In this document: in pieces, positions 34,364 through 42,283 of the stretch
How the letters are laid out: every line of letters starts with the position of its first letter
Position numbering within the stretch: position 1 is the stretch's first letter
Assembly (NCBI GenBank): GCA_046733295.1
Contig: JBKPOY010000035.1
Coordinates: 1-64,000 of the forward strand
Source: 13-2-20CM-68-14 sp046733295
GTDB taxonomy: Bacteria; Actinomycetota; Thermoleophilia; Gaiellales; Gaiellaceae
DNA: 64,000 bases
Direction: 5' to 3'
Notes under the pieces: generated by a model
Seen by the model: only the letters and a program-made list of their open reading frames with translations
Told to the model about the DNA's origin: nothing
The model's database searches: none
Made by a program: the position numbers and the translations under genes

Positions 34364-34846
34364 CTACAACAACGGCGCGACGTCGCAGCCGCGGCGTGCG
34401 AGCGGCCGCTCGGCCTCGGCCAGAACGTCGTGGGCCAAATTCGCCAGGCCGTACGCGTGATACATGTGCCGGCCGGCCTCGCGATGCTTCGCCTGGAGCC
34501 GCATCGCCTGGGCGTACTCCGCGAACATGCTGGTCAGCAACAGCCGCGTCTGCGCCAGCGAGGGATCGGTCGGCGTCGCGCCGCCGACGATCTTGCCGCT
34601 GCGCTCGGCCTGGTCGGCGACCTCGGTCGCGCTGGCGTCGCCGGCCAGGAACTGCTGCCCCCAGAGGCTGATGGCGGTCATGTTCGTCTTCGCCGTCTCG
34701 ATGAAGTCGCGGTCGGTCACCGAGCACGTGTGCATGCGGGGGCCTGCGGACTTCGCGCGGCTGGTGGCCGCGTAGGAGAGCGCGAGAGCGAAGGCGAGGA
34801 TCAACCCCACGCCGTATAGGGCGATTCGCCGCATCTGGCGCATCAT
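34364..34846 (-). CDS. Hypothetical membrane-anchored/exported protein
   Basis: A 160-aa protein starting at ATG 34846 (or 34843). A basic start (MMRQMRRIAL) and one hydrophobic helix (about 8-27) suggest a signal anchor; the rest is helical and soluble, with PRMHTCSVTDRDFIETAKTN and a second cysteine near the C-terminus (C154). No family is recognised. It lies downstream of the GNAT gene and upstream of tilS on the same strand. A larger open frame upstream is not coding. Confidence 0.6.
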   Translation of the reverse strand: MMRQMRRIALYGVGLILAFALALSYAATSRAKSAGPRMHTCSVTDRDFIETAKTNMTAISLWGQQFLAGDASATEVADQAERSGKIVGGATPTDPSLAQTRLLLTSMFAEYAQAMRLQAKHREAGRHMYHAYGLANLAHDVLAEAERPLARRGCDVAPLL

Positions 34847-34896
34847 CGGGCCCCGCCGAGGCGCGCGCCCTCCCCCGTTCGGTGGTTCACCGTCGG

Positions 34897-35040
34897 TCAA
34901 TCGCCGTGAAGCGGCATCCAACCAGGCTTTCTGACCGAGTCCTTCGGGGCCGGCCCGGGCGGGAGCAGGCGGTGGCCCGCGTAGGAGGCGAGTTCGAGCG
35001 CGACCCAGCGCCCCACCCAGAGGGCGAGCGCGAGATACAC
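34897..35040 (-). CDS. Very small membrane protein
   Basis: A 47-aa frame from GTG 35040, too short for routine ORF calling. It encodes one hydrophobic helix (YLALALWVGRWVALELASYAG) followed by a Pro-rich, basic tail ending KPGWMPLHGD. It fills the gap between the GNAT gene and the 160-aa exported protein, 17 nt after the GNAT stop. No family is recognised. Confidence 0.4.
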   Translation of the reverse strand: MYLALALWVGRWVALELASYAGHRLLPPGPAPKDSVRKPGWMPLHGD

Positions 35041-35057
35041 GAGCCGGCGCGCCCGCG

Positions 35058-35870
35058 TCAGAAGATGAGGCTCCGGTACGAGATCGTGTTGCGCATGCCG
35101 ATCGCCTCGTAGAGCCGAATCGCAGGCTCGTTCTCCCTCCGCACGAACAGGCAGACGGTCGGCACGTGCTCGAGCAGGTAGCGGCAGAGGTCGCGCAGAG
35201 CGCGGCGCGCGTAGCCGCGACCGCGCGCCGCCGGATCGGTCCAGACCTGCTGCAGCTGGACGGCGTGCGGCGTCCACGCCGACGCCTCGGCCTTGAAGAG
35301 GATCGTCCCGTCCTGCGCCCAGACCCACGAACGCCCCTCGTTGATCTGCGCGCGCGTACGCCAGCGGAAGCCCTCCGGATCGCGTTCGAGCGGATCGATC
35401 CCGATCTCGTGCTCGTGCGCCGCCGCGCAGGCAGGCAGGAGCAGGTCGAAGTCGTCGAACGTTGCCGAGCGCAGGCCGGTGCCGCCGGGCTCGGGCGGTT
35501 GGTCGAGCACGTACACGGGCTGGCCGGGCCGATCTTCCCGAGGCGTGTCCATCGCCGGGCCGGCCGCGGCCCAGAGCTCCGAGACCGCACCCTCCTCGCC
35601 GATGATCATCCGGGCGGTCGACCCGGCGGCGAGCGCGGCGAACACGGCGCAGTTCTCTCCCGACGGGACGAGGTTCGAGCCGGCATGGCAAAGCGCGCGC
35701 AAGCTGGTTCCGTCGGACGTCGCCGTGAAGCGCCCGAGCCCGCGCCGGGCGACGTCCTCGAGGAAGACGCGTTCCACCGGATCGTCGGCGCAGAAGGCGA
35801 GGATCTCGTTGAGCTGAGGCTCTCGCAGCTCCACCACGCCGCAATCGTGCATCACCGGGCCGCAAGCCAC
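35058..35870 (-). CDS. DUF4081-GNAT acetyltransferase
   Basis: A 270-aa protein with an N-terminal DUF4081-like domain (VERVFLEDVARRGLGRFTA) and a C-terminal GNAT domain. The acetyl-CoA loop is seen as VWTDPAARGRGYARRALRDL, followed by VCLFVRRENEPAIRLYEAIGM. Actinobacteria carry this two-domain type; substrates are unknown. The start (GTG 35870) lies in a 7-4-7 inverted repeat shared with the divergent nucleoside phosphorylase. Confidence 0.85.
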   Translation of the reverse strand: MACGPVMHDCGVVELREPQLNEILAFCADDPVERVFLEDVARRGLGRFTATSDGTSLRALCHAGSNLVPSGENCAVFAALAAGSTARMIIGEEGAVSELWAAAGPAMDTPREDRPGQPVYVLDQPPEPGGTGLRSATFDDFDLLLPACAAAHEHEIGIDPLERDPEGFRWRTRAQINEGRSWVWAQDGTILFKAEASAWTPHAVQLQQVWTDPAARGRGYARRALRDLCRYLLEHVPTVCLFVRRENEPAIRLYEAIGMRNTISYRSLIF

Positions 35871-35887
35871 TAGTGCCGGTGCACTAG
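35870..35887. promoter_or_regulatory. Inverted repeat between divergent GNAT and deoD
   Basis: CTAGTGC (35870-35876) and GCACTAG (35881-35887) are exact inverted copies separated by CGGT. The site overlaps the GNAT start codon and lies 10 nt before the phosphorylase GTG. It could be an operator controlling both genes. Confidence 0.4.
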
Positions 35888-35896
35888 GGTTCGCGC

Positions 35897-36616
35897 GTGC
35901 CGATTCACGTCCGAGCCGAGCCCGGCGACTACGCCGAGGCGTGCCTGCTTCCGGGCGACCCGCTGCGTGCGAAGTACATCGCCGAGACCTACCTCGACGA
36001 TCCGGTGCAGCGGAACACCGAGCGCGGAATGTTCGGCTACACCGGCACCTTCGAGGGGCGGCCCGTTTCCGTTCAGGCCACCGGGATGGGGTGCCCGTCC
36101 GCGGCGATCGTGGTCGAGGAGCTTGTCCAGCTCGGCGTCAAGCGGCTCCTGCGCGTCGGGACCTGCGGCGGTCTGCAGCCCGATCTGGCACTCGGCGACC
36201 TGATCGTCGCGATCTCGGCGGTGCCCGCCGACGCGACGGCCCAGCACCTGATCGGCAGCGATCCCCACACCCCGACATCGGACTGGGAGCTCGTGCACAG
36301 CGCGGTCCACTTCGCGAAGGAGCTCGAGCAGCCGCTCCGAGCGGGGCCGATCGTCTCCAGCGACCTCTTCTACAACCCCGACGAGGGCCAGTACGACCGC
36401 TGGTCGAAGCGGGGCGTGCTGGCCGTCGAGATGGAGGCTGCGGTCCTGTTCACGCTTGGCGCCCTGCGGGGCGTGCAGGCCGGCTGCCTCCTGACGGTCA
36501 GCGACGTCGTCGTCGAGGGCGAGTTCAAGCGAATCTCCGACGACGAGCTGCGGGCCGCGGTCGACCGAATGACGCGCATCGGCCTCGCGACCGCTACCGC
36601 CGAGCCGAAGCATTAG
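35897..36616 (+). CDS. deoD: DeoD-type purine nucleoside phosphorylase
   Basis: A 239-aa hexameric-type nucleoside phosphorylase. Phosphate-binding GDPLRAKYIAETYL is near the N-terminus, then GTGMGCPSA-like TGMGCPSAAIVVEEL, RVGTCGG, the ribose/base site VEMEAAVLF and TVSDVVVEGEF with the catalytic Asp. Purine specificity is favoured by VEMEAA plus SD, but uridine phosphorylases are close relatives. GTG start at 35897. Its stop TAG overlaps the likely ATT start of the lipid kinase. Confidence 0.87.
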   Translation: MPIHVRAEPGDYAEACLLPGDPLRAKYIAETYLDDPVQRNTERGMFGYTGTFEGRPVSVQATGMGCPSAAIVVEELVQLGVKRLLRVGTCGGLQPDLALGDLIVAISAVPADATAQHLIGSDPHTPTSDWELVHSAVHFAKELEQPLRAGPIVSSDLFYNPDEGQYDRWSKRGVLAVEMEAAVLFTLGALRGVQAGCLLTVSDVVVEGEFKRISDDELRAAVDRMTRIGLATATAEPKH

Positions 36617-37529
36617 CGGCGCGAAGACCGTCTTCCTCGTCAACCCGGCGTCCGAGAACGGCGCCACGGGACGAAGGTGGCCGGAGATCGCCAACCGCGC
36701 GGCCGCCGCCGGTCTCGTCGGCGACGCCCGTCTCTCGCAGCGTCCGGGTGAGCTGACCGAGCTCGCCCGTGGCGCGTGCGACGAGGGCGCCGAGCTGCTC
36801 ATCGTCGTCGGCGGCGACGGGACGGTGAACGAGGTCGTCAACGGCGTCGCGGGACGGAACGGGATCGAGCTGGCGGTCATCCCGCGGGGGACGGGCTGGG
36901 ACTTCGTGCGCACGTACGCCATTCCACGGAAGCTCGACGAGGCAATCCGGGTCGCCGCGGCCGGGCGGGCGCGCGAGATCGACCTCGGCCGCGCGAGCTA
37001 TCGCTCGTGGGCCGGGGGCGAACGGGACTCGTACTTCGCGAATATCGCGAGCGCTGGCATGAGCGGCGCGATCGCGAAGCGCGCAAACGAAAGCAGCAAG
37101 GCGCTCGGCGGCAAGATCGCGTACTTCTGGTCGACGTTCGCCGTCTTCTCGCGCTGGCGGAACTGCGACGTGGAGGTGGCGGTCGGCGACGAGACGCGGC
37201 ACGGACGCATGCACGACGTGGTCGTCTCGAACGGGCGCTATTTCGGCGGCGGGATGATGATCACGCCGGACGCGAGGCCGGACGACGGCGTCTTCGACGT
37301 CCTGCTCATCGGCGACCTCTCGAAGCGCGACCTCTTGCTGACCCTGCCGAAGACCTACAGGGGTGCGCACCTGCCCCACCCGAAGGCGGAGCTCCTACGC
37401 GGCGCCCGGGTCGTCGTCGACGCCGAGCGGCCACTCCCCGTCGAGCTCGACGGCGAGCAGCCGGGGACCACGCCGGCGCGGTTCGAGGTCGTCCCCGCCG
37501 GGCTGAGGGTGCGCGTCCCGGTCAACTAG
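36612..37529 (+). CDS. Diacylglycerol kinase family lipid kinase, probable ATT start
   Basis: A 305-aa DAGK_cat-domain enzyme. The conserved first strand KTVFLVNPASENGATGRRW, the nucleotide motif VVGGDGTVNEVVNG, and PRGTGWDF are all in one frame with NSxxxGKIAYFW-type and DGVFDVLLIGDL segments later. The first ATG/GTG/TTG (GTG 36825) lies after the GGDGT motif, so it cannot be the real start. An in-frame stop is at 36570. The ATT at 36612 overlaps the deoD stop by 1 nt and gives the normal family length. It phosphorylates a lipid at the membrane; the exact lipid is unknown. Confidence 0.85.
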   Translation: MSGAKTVFLVNPASENGATGRRWPEIANRAAAAGLVGDARLSQRPGELTELARGACDEGAELLIVVGGDGTVNEVVNGVAGRNGIELAVIPRGTGWDFVRTYAIPRKLDEAIRVAAAGRAREIDLGRASYRSWAGGERDSYFANIASAGMSGAIAKRANESSKALGGKIAYFWSTFAVFSRWRNCDVEVAVGDETRHGRMHDVVVSNGRYFGGGMMITPDARPDDGVFDVLLIGDLSKRDLLLTLPKTYRGAHLPHPKAELLRGARVVVDAERPLPVELDGEQPGTTPARFEVVPAGLRVRVPVN

Positions 37530-37926
37530 AGCGGCGGGAGCCGCCGCCCGAGCTCGATCCACCGCTCCCGCGGCGGCGCGTCGTGCCGCGCGAAGCCGCC
37601 GACCGCTTCGTCCCCGTCGACCGCTTGGCGGACGGCGCGCGCGCGCTACCCGACCCGCTCTTCCGCGCGGTCGTGCCACTCGAGCGCCGTGAGGACGAGC
37701 TGCGGCTGCTCGACGTGCCGGAGAGCTGGTCGACCCGACGCTCGAGCGCGTCTACCCGCCTGGTCAGATCGTCGAGGCCGCGCATCTTCTTCTGCAGCTC
37801 GTCGACACGCTCGCGAAGCGTGTTGAGGCCCTCCAGGAAGTTCTTCGCTCCGGGGAGCTCGGTAATCCTCCCGATCAGGTCCTCGCTGAGCCCCAGGAAG
37901 CCGCCGCCCTGTTTCCGTGTCGCCAT
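37522..37926 (-). CDS. Coiled-coil protein with Ser/Arg/Gly-rich tail
   Basis: A 134-aa protein from ATG 37926. Residues 1-65 contain an amphipathic region and a heptad-type coiled coil (LRERVDELQKKMRGLDDLTR and a following repeat). Residues 70-134 are low-complexity, made of Ser, Arg, Thr, Gly and Lys, with no acidic residues, like nucleic-acid or phosphate-binding tails. It overlaps the lipid-kinase stop by 8 nt (convergent). No family is recognised; a nucleoid- or RNA-associated role is possible but unproven. Confidence 0.6.
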   Translation of the reverse strand: MATRKQGGGFLGLSEDLIGRITELPGAKNFLEGLNTLRERVDELQKKMRGLDDLTRRVDALERRVDQLSGTSSSRSSSSRRSSGTTARKSGSGSARAPSAKRSTGTKRSAASRGTTRRRGSGGSSSGGGSRRSS

Positions 37927-37982
37927 GAGATTCCTTTCGTCGGTTCGCCTCAGTGTTACCTGCGCACCTCCCAGGCTAGCCG

Positions 37983-38750
37983 TCAGGCCGTGATGACCAC
38001 AGGTGTGCCGGCCGGCGTAATCCTGAACAGCTCCTGCGCCACGCGGTTCGGAACGTGGATGCAGCCGTTCGAGGCCGCGCGCCCGATTGTCCAGGGACGG
38101 CTGGTGCCGTGGATCGCCACTGGGCCGCCCTGAGCCCACCAGGTCAAGACATTCGAATAGGCGGAGATGCCGATGGCCGCTGGGCCGTACGGGCCGCGCG
38201 GGTCGTAGCGAAAGCTCTGGTTGACGTAGAAGTGCCCCACCGGCGTCGGCGTCGCCTGGGCGCCGATCCCCACCCGGAGCCGCAGGAGGGGCCGGCCGTC
38301 ACGGTAGTAGGTCAGCCGCCGCTGCGAGAGGTCGACCGCGATCCTCGTCCGCACGCGCGCCAGCCGCACGTCGCGGGCGCGCACGTAGCCGATCATCCCG
38401 TTGGGTTTGATCGGCAGCTGCACCCGGTACCACGCCGCGCGGCAGTCGCTTCGGAGAACCGCAGCGCGGGCGCTCAGGACCGTCGGCACGCCGTTGACGT
38501 TGAAGTGGAGGAAGCGCGCGATCGGGTCGCCCGCGGGACGCCGGTACGCGCGGGCCCGCATGCGCACGACAGCTGCGTAGGCGCGGCTCTGCGACTCGAG
38601 CGGCCGCACCGCCCCCTCTCGGCATTGCTTGGGGCGCGGCTGGGGCGCCGCGCGCTCGTGCTCGGTGCCGCCGCAGCCCGCGACGCTCAGGCCGACGGCC
38701 GTGAGAGCCATCGCAACGTGTTTCCACTTTGTCGCAACTTCTTCACCCAT
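37983..38750 (-). CDS. L,D-transpeptidase lipoprotein (YkuD)
   Basis: A 255-aa lipoprotein with a lipobox at VAGC (Cys26). The N-terminal half has an SH3-like region; the C-terminal YkuD domain starts RIAVDLSQRRLTYYRDGRP and has TPVGHFYV, VAIHGTSRPW and the catalytic SNGCIHV. It forms 3-3 peptidoglycan cross-links or attaches proteins to peptidoglycan. ATG 38750 is used; ATG 38712 would start at the hydrophobic segment. It is the second YkuD-type gene of the window. Confidence 0.9.
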   Translation of the reverse strand: MGEEVATKWKHVAMALTAVGLSVAGCGGTEHERAAPQPRPKQCREGAVRPLESQSRAYAAVVRMRARAYRRPAGDPIARFLHFNVNGVPTVLSARAAVLRSDCRAAWYRVQLPIKPNGMIGYVRARDVRLARVRTRIAVDLSQRRLTYYRDGRPLLRLRVGIGAQATPTPVGHFYVNQSFRYDPRGPYGPAAIGISAYSNVLTWWAQGGPVAIHGTSRPWTIGRAASNGCIHVPNRVAQELFRITPAGTPVVITA

Positions 38751-38782
38751 TGTGCGTCGTAACTTCCGAGAGTAGAGCTACC

Positions 38783-38953
38783 GTGAGTGAAATGCCTAAG
38801 CCAATTGCTTTCCGGCTGCCGCACGAGCACAAGGCTGTGACGACGCACTTGCTGAAACAGCGCGAAGGTATCCCGTACGAAGTCGCGCGCGTGCAGTGCA
38901 GCGAGTGTCGCAGGGTGCTCGACGAGCGTCAGCTGCGTCGGGCAGCGGCCTGA
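38783..38953 (+). CDS. Small protein with single CxxC
   Basis: A 56-aa protein from GTG 38783 (or ATG 38792). It has a CSEC motif near the C-terminus (VQCSECRRVLDERQL), half of a zinc ribbon, so a dimer could bind one metal. The middle, HEHKAVTTHLLKQREGIPYE, is helical. It diverges from the L,D-transpeptidase and overlaps the sirtuin gene by 25 nt at the 3' end. No family is recognised. Confidence 0.55.
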   Translation: MSEMPKPIAFRLPHEHKAVTTHLLKQREGIPYEVARVQCSECRRVLDERQLRRAAA

Positions 38954-39690
38954 CCGAGCAGCTCGGCCGCGACAGCGCCGAGGATCTCGCCGGCGTTCCC
39001 TTCCATCTTGAGCTTCGCCCGCCGGTCGTACGGCGTCGGCCCCTTGTTGACGATCGCGACGGCTCCGCCCGAGAGGAGAGTTTCCTCCGGCAGCGCAGCG
39101 ACTGGGTGCACCTCCAGCGCCGACCCGACGACGAGTAGCAGCCCGGCTCCGCGCGCAAGCTCGAAGGCGCGCTCGATCGCATCGACCGGGAGGAGCTCGC
39201 CGAAGAAGACGACGTCGGGCTTGAGGATCGCGCCGCAGCTCGTGCAGACCGGGGCGTCCGCCTCCTCGAGCATCTCGGCCACGCGCTCGCGCGGATACGC
39301 CGCCCTGCAGGCCGGGCACGATGCCGTCCGGATCGACCCGTGCACCTCGACGACTGTGCGACTGCCGGCGCGCTCGTGCAGGACGTCGATGTTCTGCGTT
39401 ACGACGGCGTCGACGAACCCCGCGCGCTCGAGCGCCGCGAGGGCGAGGTGCGCGGCGTTGGGCTCCGCGGCCGTGAGCATGGCGATCCGCGGCTTGTAGA
39501 AGCGCCACACCTTCTCCGGGTCGGCGCGAAACGCCGGCATCGACGCGTACTCGGCGGGGTCGAACTCGGCCCAGATCCCCGTCGTCGAGCGAAAGTCCGG
39601 GATGCCGCTCTCCGTCGAGACGCCCGCTCCCGTGAGGACGACACAGCTCTCGCTGTCGCGGATCAAGCGGGCGAGAGCAGAGGCGTCCAC
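38929..39690 (-). CDS. SIR2-family NAD-dependent protein deacylase
   Basis: A 253-aa sirtuin. Motifs: LTGAGVSTESGIPDFRS (NAD site), VVTQNIDVLH, catalytic His in VEVHGS, and a zinc site of four cysteines (CPAC and CTSC). GSALEVHPVAALP and IVNKGPTPYD close the NAD pocket. Start GTG 39690 is chosen because it lies 25 bp from the divergent thioesterase start; a 29-residue extension would cover that gene. It removes acyl groups from lysines, a plausible regulator of acyl-CoA enzymes. Confidence 0.92.
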   Translation of the reverse strand: MDASALARLIRDSESCVVLTGAGVSTESGIPDFRSTTGIWAEFDPAEYASMPAFRADPEKVWRFYKPRIAMLTAAEPNAAHLALAALERAGFVDAVVTQNIDVLHERAGSRTVVEVHGSIRTASCPACRAAYPRERVAEMLEEADAPVCTSCGAILKPDVVFFGELLPVDAIERAFELARGAGLLLVVGSALEVHPVAALPEETLLSGGAVAIVNKGPTPYDRRAKLKMEGNAGEILGAVAAELLGQAAARRS

Positions 39691-39715
39691 CCGCGCGATC
39701 GTAGAGAGTTCGGCC

Positions 39716-40123
39716 GTGGACTTCGGCTTCTCGACGGAGGTGAAGGTCCGGTTCGCCGAGACCGACGCGCAGGGCATCGCCCACCACGCGATCTACCTCG
39801 TGTGGTTCGAGGTCGCGCGGATCGAGTACCTCGCTCGCTTTCGCGGCGGGTACCCGGAGCTGCAGGCTGAAGGGATCGAGGCGCTGACGCTCGACGCCCA
39901 GGTCACCTACGGGCAACCCGCCCGGTTCGACGACCTGCTCGTCATCCACGCGCGCTGCAGCGAGCTGCGCGGGGCCCGCTTCAGGTTCGTGTACGCCGTC
40001 GAGCACGACGGTCGGGAGATCGCGGCGGGCTCGACGGGGCATGCCTGCGTGAACGCCGCGACGTTGCGGCCGACACGCGTGCCGGCGTGGCTGATCGAAG
40101 CGATCGCGAAGGTCGAAGCTTGA
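39716..40123 (+). CDS. Hotdog-fold acyl-CoA thioesterase (YbgC/FadM type)
   Basis: A 135-aa single hotdog domain from GTG 39716. The motif FAETDAQGIAHHAIYLVWFEVAR carries the catalytic Asp of the 4-hydroxybenzoyl-CoA thioesterase family. The remainder, VTYGQPARFDDLLVIHARC, is typical. The last codons (from about 40089) lie inside a 112-bp tandem duplication that repeats the gene end and its terminators. It may hydrolyse short or medium acyl-CoAs. Confidence 0.86.
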   Translation: MDFGFSTEVKVRFAETDAQGIAHHAIYLVWFEVARIEYLARFRGGYPELQAEGIEALTLDAQVTYGQPARFDDLLVIHARCSELRGARFRFVYAVEHDGREIAAGSTGHACVNAATLRPTRVPAWLIEAIAKVEA

Positions 40124-40311
40124 CTCTCCATGTTTGGGGAACCTCCCGGTTCCCCAGGCCCCTCCCCTGGTCCGCTTCGCGGACAGGCGGCTTTGCCGCC
40201 GGCTGATCGAAGCGATCGCGAAGGTCGAAGCTTGACTCTCCATGTTTGGGAACCTCCCGGTTCCCCAGGCCCCTCCCCTGGTCCGCTTCGCGGACAGGCG
40301 GCTCTGCCGCC
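40089..40311 (+). repeat. Tandem duplication (112 bp) of the thioesterase 3' end plus hairpins
   Basis: Copy 1 is 40089-40200, copy 2 is 40201-40311. They differ by one missing G and one T-to-C change, so the event is recent. Each copy holds the last codons and stop of the thioesterase, then three hairpins: GGGGAACC/GGTTCCCC (shorter in copy 2), GTCCGC-TTC-GCGGAC and GGCGGC-TTT-GCCGCC. The array ends 5 bp before the VanW stop. The hairpins could terminate transcription from both sides. Confidence 0.85.
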
Positions 40312-40316
40312 GATCC

Positions 40317-42185
40317 CTAAGGCTGGGCAGGCGTCGTCGTCGTGGTCGGCGTCGTGGTGGTCGTGGTGGTCGTCGTGGTCGGATCCTTGCGCTTCTTCCT
40401 TTTCTTCTCGGGAACGGGCTTCGGCTTGGTGCCGACGAGGACGACCTTCGGCTCGGCCCGGTAGGACGAGTACCACGTGTTGTCGTAGAGCAGCCCTCCG
40501 TTCGCGTCGTAGACGAGCCTGCGCACGCTCGTCGACCGCGACGGCTCGCCGCTCTCCTGGACGATCGTCTGCCCCTCCGTCAGGTTCGGATCGGGCTCGT
40601 GCTCGACGGGCGGGGGCCCCGTCTCGGTCAACGGCTGGGCCCTGGAGACGACTCGCCGGTGGACCGGCGTGCCGTACAGGCCGACGACGAGCGAGTACGA
40701 GCCCACGAACGTTCTCAGGAGGAGCCAGTGCTTGGTGTCGTTGACGAAGCGGAGGTCCGTGTCGGGGTAGTTCACCGTCGCGTCGCGCCCGAGCGGGTAG
40801 TGGCTGATGTAAAGCGCGTGGTTGGTCCGCGACGTGATCCGGAGGCCGGCCTCGTAGGCCGCATTGAAGACGGTCGTGGAGACCTGGCAGACGCCGCCGC
40901 CGAGGCCCGTCTGCAGCTCGCCGTTGATGATCACCGGCGCCTCGCGGAAGCCTTTCTCCGCCGTGCGCGCGCCGGTCGTTCCGTTGAACGAGAAGGTCGC
41001 GCCGGGCGCGATCAGGTGGCCGTCGATCAGACGCGCGACGAGCTGGACGTTGTGGATGCGGTTCGCGTCGCCGCCGTAGATCGTCTCGTAGCTTGCGACG
41101 CGCCCGCGAATCCCGAGAGCGCGCGCCTCCTTCGTCGAGCGCTCGGGCAGGTCGGCGAAGACGACGGCCCGCGCGACCCGGCGCTCGCGGCGCAGGGCGG
41201 CGTCGAGCAGGTTGTCAGCGGTCGCAGCGACGTCGAGCGTTCGCCCCGTCCGGGCCGGGATGATCCCCACGGCTCCGCTCGAGGCGATCGCGAAGCCGGC
41301 GTTCCGGGCCCGCCGGTTCAGCGTGCGGCCGAGCCCGACGAAGTACCGGTTCGCGCCGCTGCCGCCGATCCTGAGCTCGGTCGACCCGTGCGTCGGCAGC
41401 ACGAGCATCGAGCGCAGCTGCCAGGGAGAGAGCGTCCACCTCGCGGCGCGCCAGCGCATCTCCACGGGGCGCGAGAGGACGATCCTTGCCTTCGCGGCCG
41501 TCGCGCTGAGATCGGAGACTGTGACCGCGGGCGGAACCTCACGAATCGGCAGTGCGACCGGACGGCGCGAGAGCCCGGCGAGAGCGGCGACCATCAGCTG
41601 GGCCGCTGCCGGCCGGTCGAGGCGCCGTCCTGCCCGCCCGGGCGTAACGACGGCGTCAAGGCCGCGGAATCGGAGCCCTGCGTCGCGGAAGGGGCGATCG
41701 ATCGCGTCTTCGAAGCGCCCGAGCTCGTAGCCGAGCGCCGCGTCGTAGACGCTTGCGGGCGGCGCGACGTCCGCGCCGAAGACCCGGACACCAACCCTGC
41801 GGAACCCTCGCAGAGGGCCGAACCCGTCACCACGCCTGCGGGCGAGCTCGACTGCGGCGCCCCAGTCGGCATGGACGCCGAGCTGCGACGGCTTGATGCG
41901 CCAGCGCCGGTTGCCGGCGAGGAAGACGACGGGGACGCCCTCGAGGGCCCGCGCTTTCCGTTCCAGCAGCCCCTTCGCCGCGGCAGGCTCCATCCCACCT
42001 ACGTCGACCCCGTCGACACGCACACCTGCCGCGATGCGCGCGGGCGACCCGGCGAAGACGAGCCCGAGGGCCGAAGCCCCGATCACGAGCAGCGCAGCGA
42101 CGAGCGCCGTCCGCTGAACGCGGACGCGCCTGGACGTTCGCCGCCGGCGCCGGGCGCGCGGCGCGGCACGGGAATGAGCCACCAC
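40317..42185 (-). CDS. VanW family cell-wall protein with peptidoglycan-binding-4 domains
   Basis: About 622 aa from GTG 42185 (or 42182). Order: basic Arg-rich N-terminus, one membrane helix (ALVAALLVIGASALGLVFAG), repeated PG_binding_4 regions from GVRVDGVDVGGMEP, the VanW domain (GRVASYETIYGGDANRIHN to GLGGGVCQVSTTVFNAAYEA), a G5-like tail (EHEPDPNLTEGQTIVQESGE), and a C-terminal low-complexity run of threonines broken by prolines. It is membrane-tethered with the VanW part outside. A longer reading frame to 43202 is antisense to real genes. Role: cell-wall assembly, exact reaction unknown. Confidence 0.9.
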   Translation of the reverse strand: MVAHSRAAPRARRRRRTSRRVRVQRTALVAALLVIGASALGLVFAGSPARIAAGVRVDGVDVGGMEPAAAKGLLERKARALEGVPVVFLAGNRRWRIKPSQLGVHADWGAAVELARRRGDGFGPLRGFRRVGVRVFGADVAPPASVYDAALGYELGRFEDAIDRPFRDAGLRFRGLDAVVTPGRAGRRLDRPAAAQLMVAALAGLSRRPVALPIREVPPAVTVSDLSATAAKARIVLSRPVEMRWRAARWTLSPWQLRSMLVLPTHGSTELRIGGSGANRYFVGLGRTLNRRARNAGFAIASSGAVGIIPARTGRTLDVAATADNLLDAALRRERRVARAVVFADLPERSTKEARALGIRGRVASYETIYGGDANRIHNVQLVARLIDGHLIAPGATFSFNGTTGARTAEKGFREAPVIINGELQTGLGGGVCQVSTTVFNAAYEAGLRITSRTNHALYISHYPLGRDATVNYPDTDLRFVNDTKHWLLLRTFVGSYSLVVGLYGTPVHRRVVSRAQPLTETGPPPVEHEPDPNLTEGQTIVQESGEPSRSTSVRRLVYDANGGLLYDNTWYSSYRAEPKVVLVGTKPKPVPEKKRKKRKDPTTTTTTTTTTPTTTTTPAQP

Positions 42186-42283
42186 GAGACCGAGCAGTCT
42201 AGCCGTGGGGCAGGCCGAAATCGGACGTTTTTTCGTGCGCGCGGCCCCGCCGGAGGCCCGCTTCAGCCGTCCAAGCCCGCGCC

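Noticed and set aside
36825..37529. Lipid kinase starting at GTG 36825
   Set aside because: This would delete the phosphate-binding first strand and GGDGT motif, leaving an inactive protein; the upstream frame is clearly conserved.
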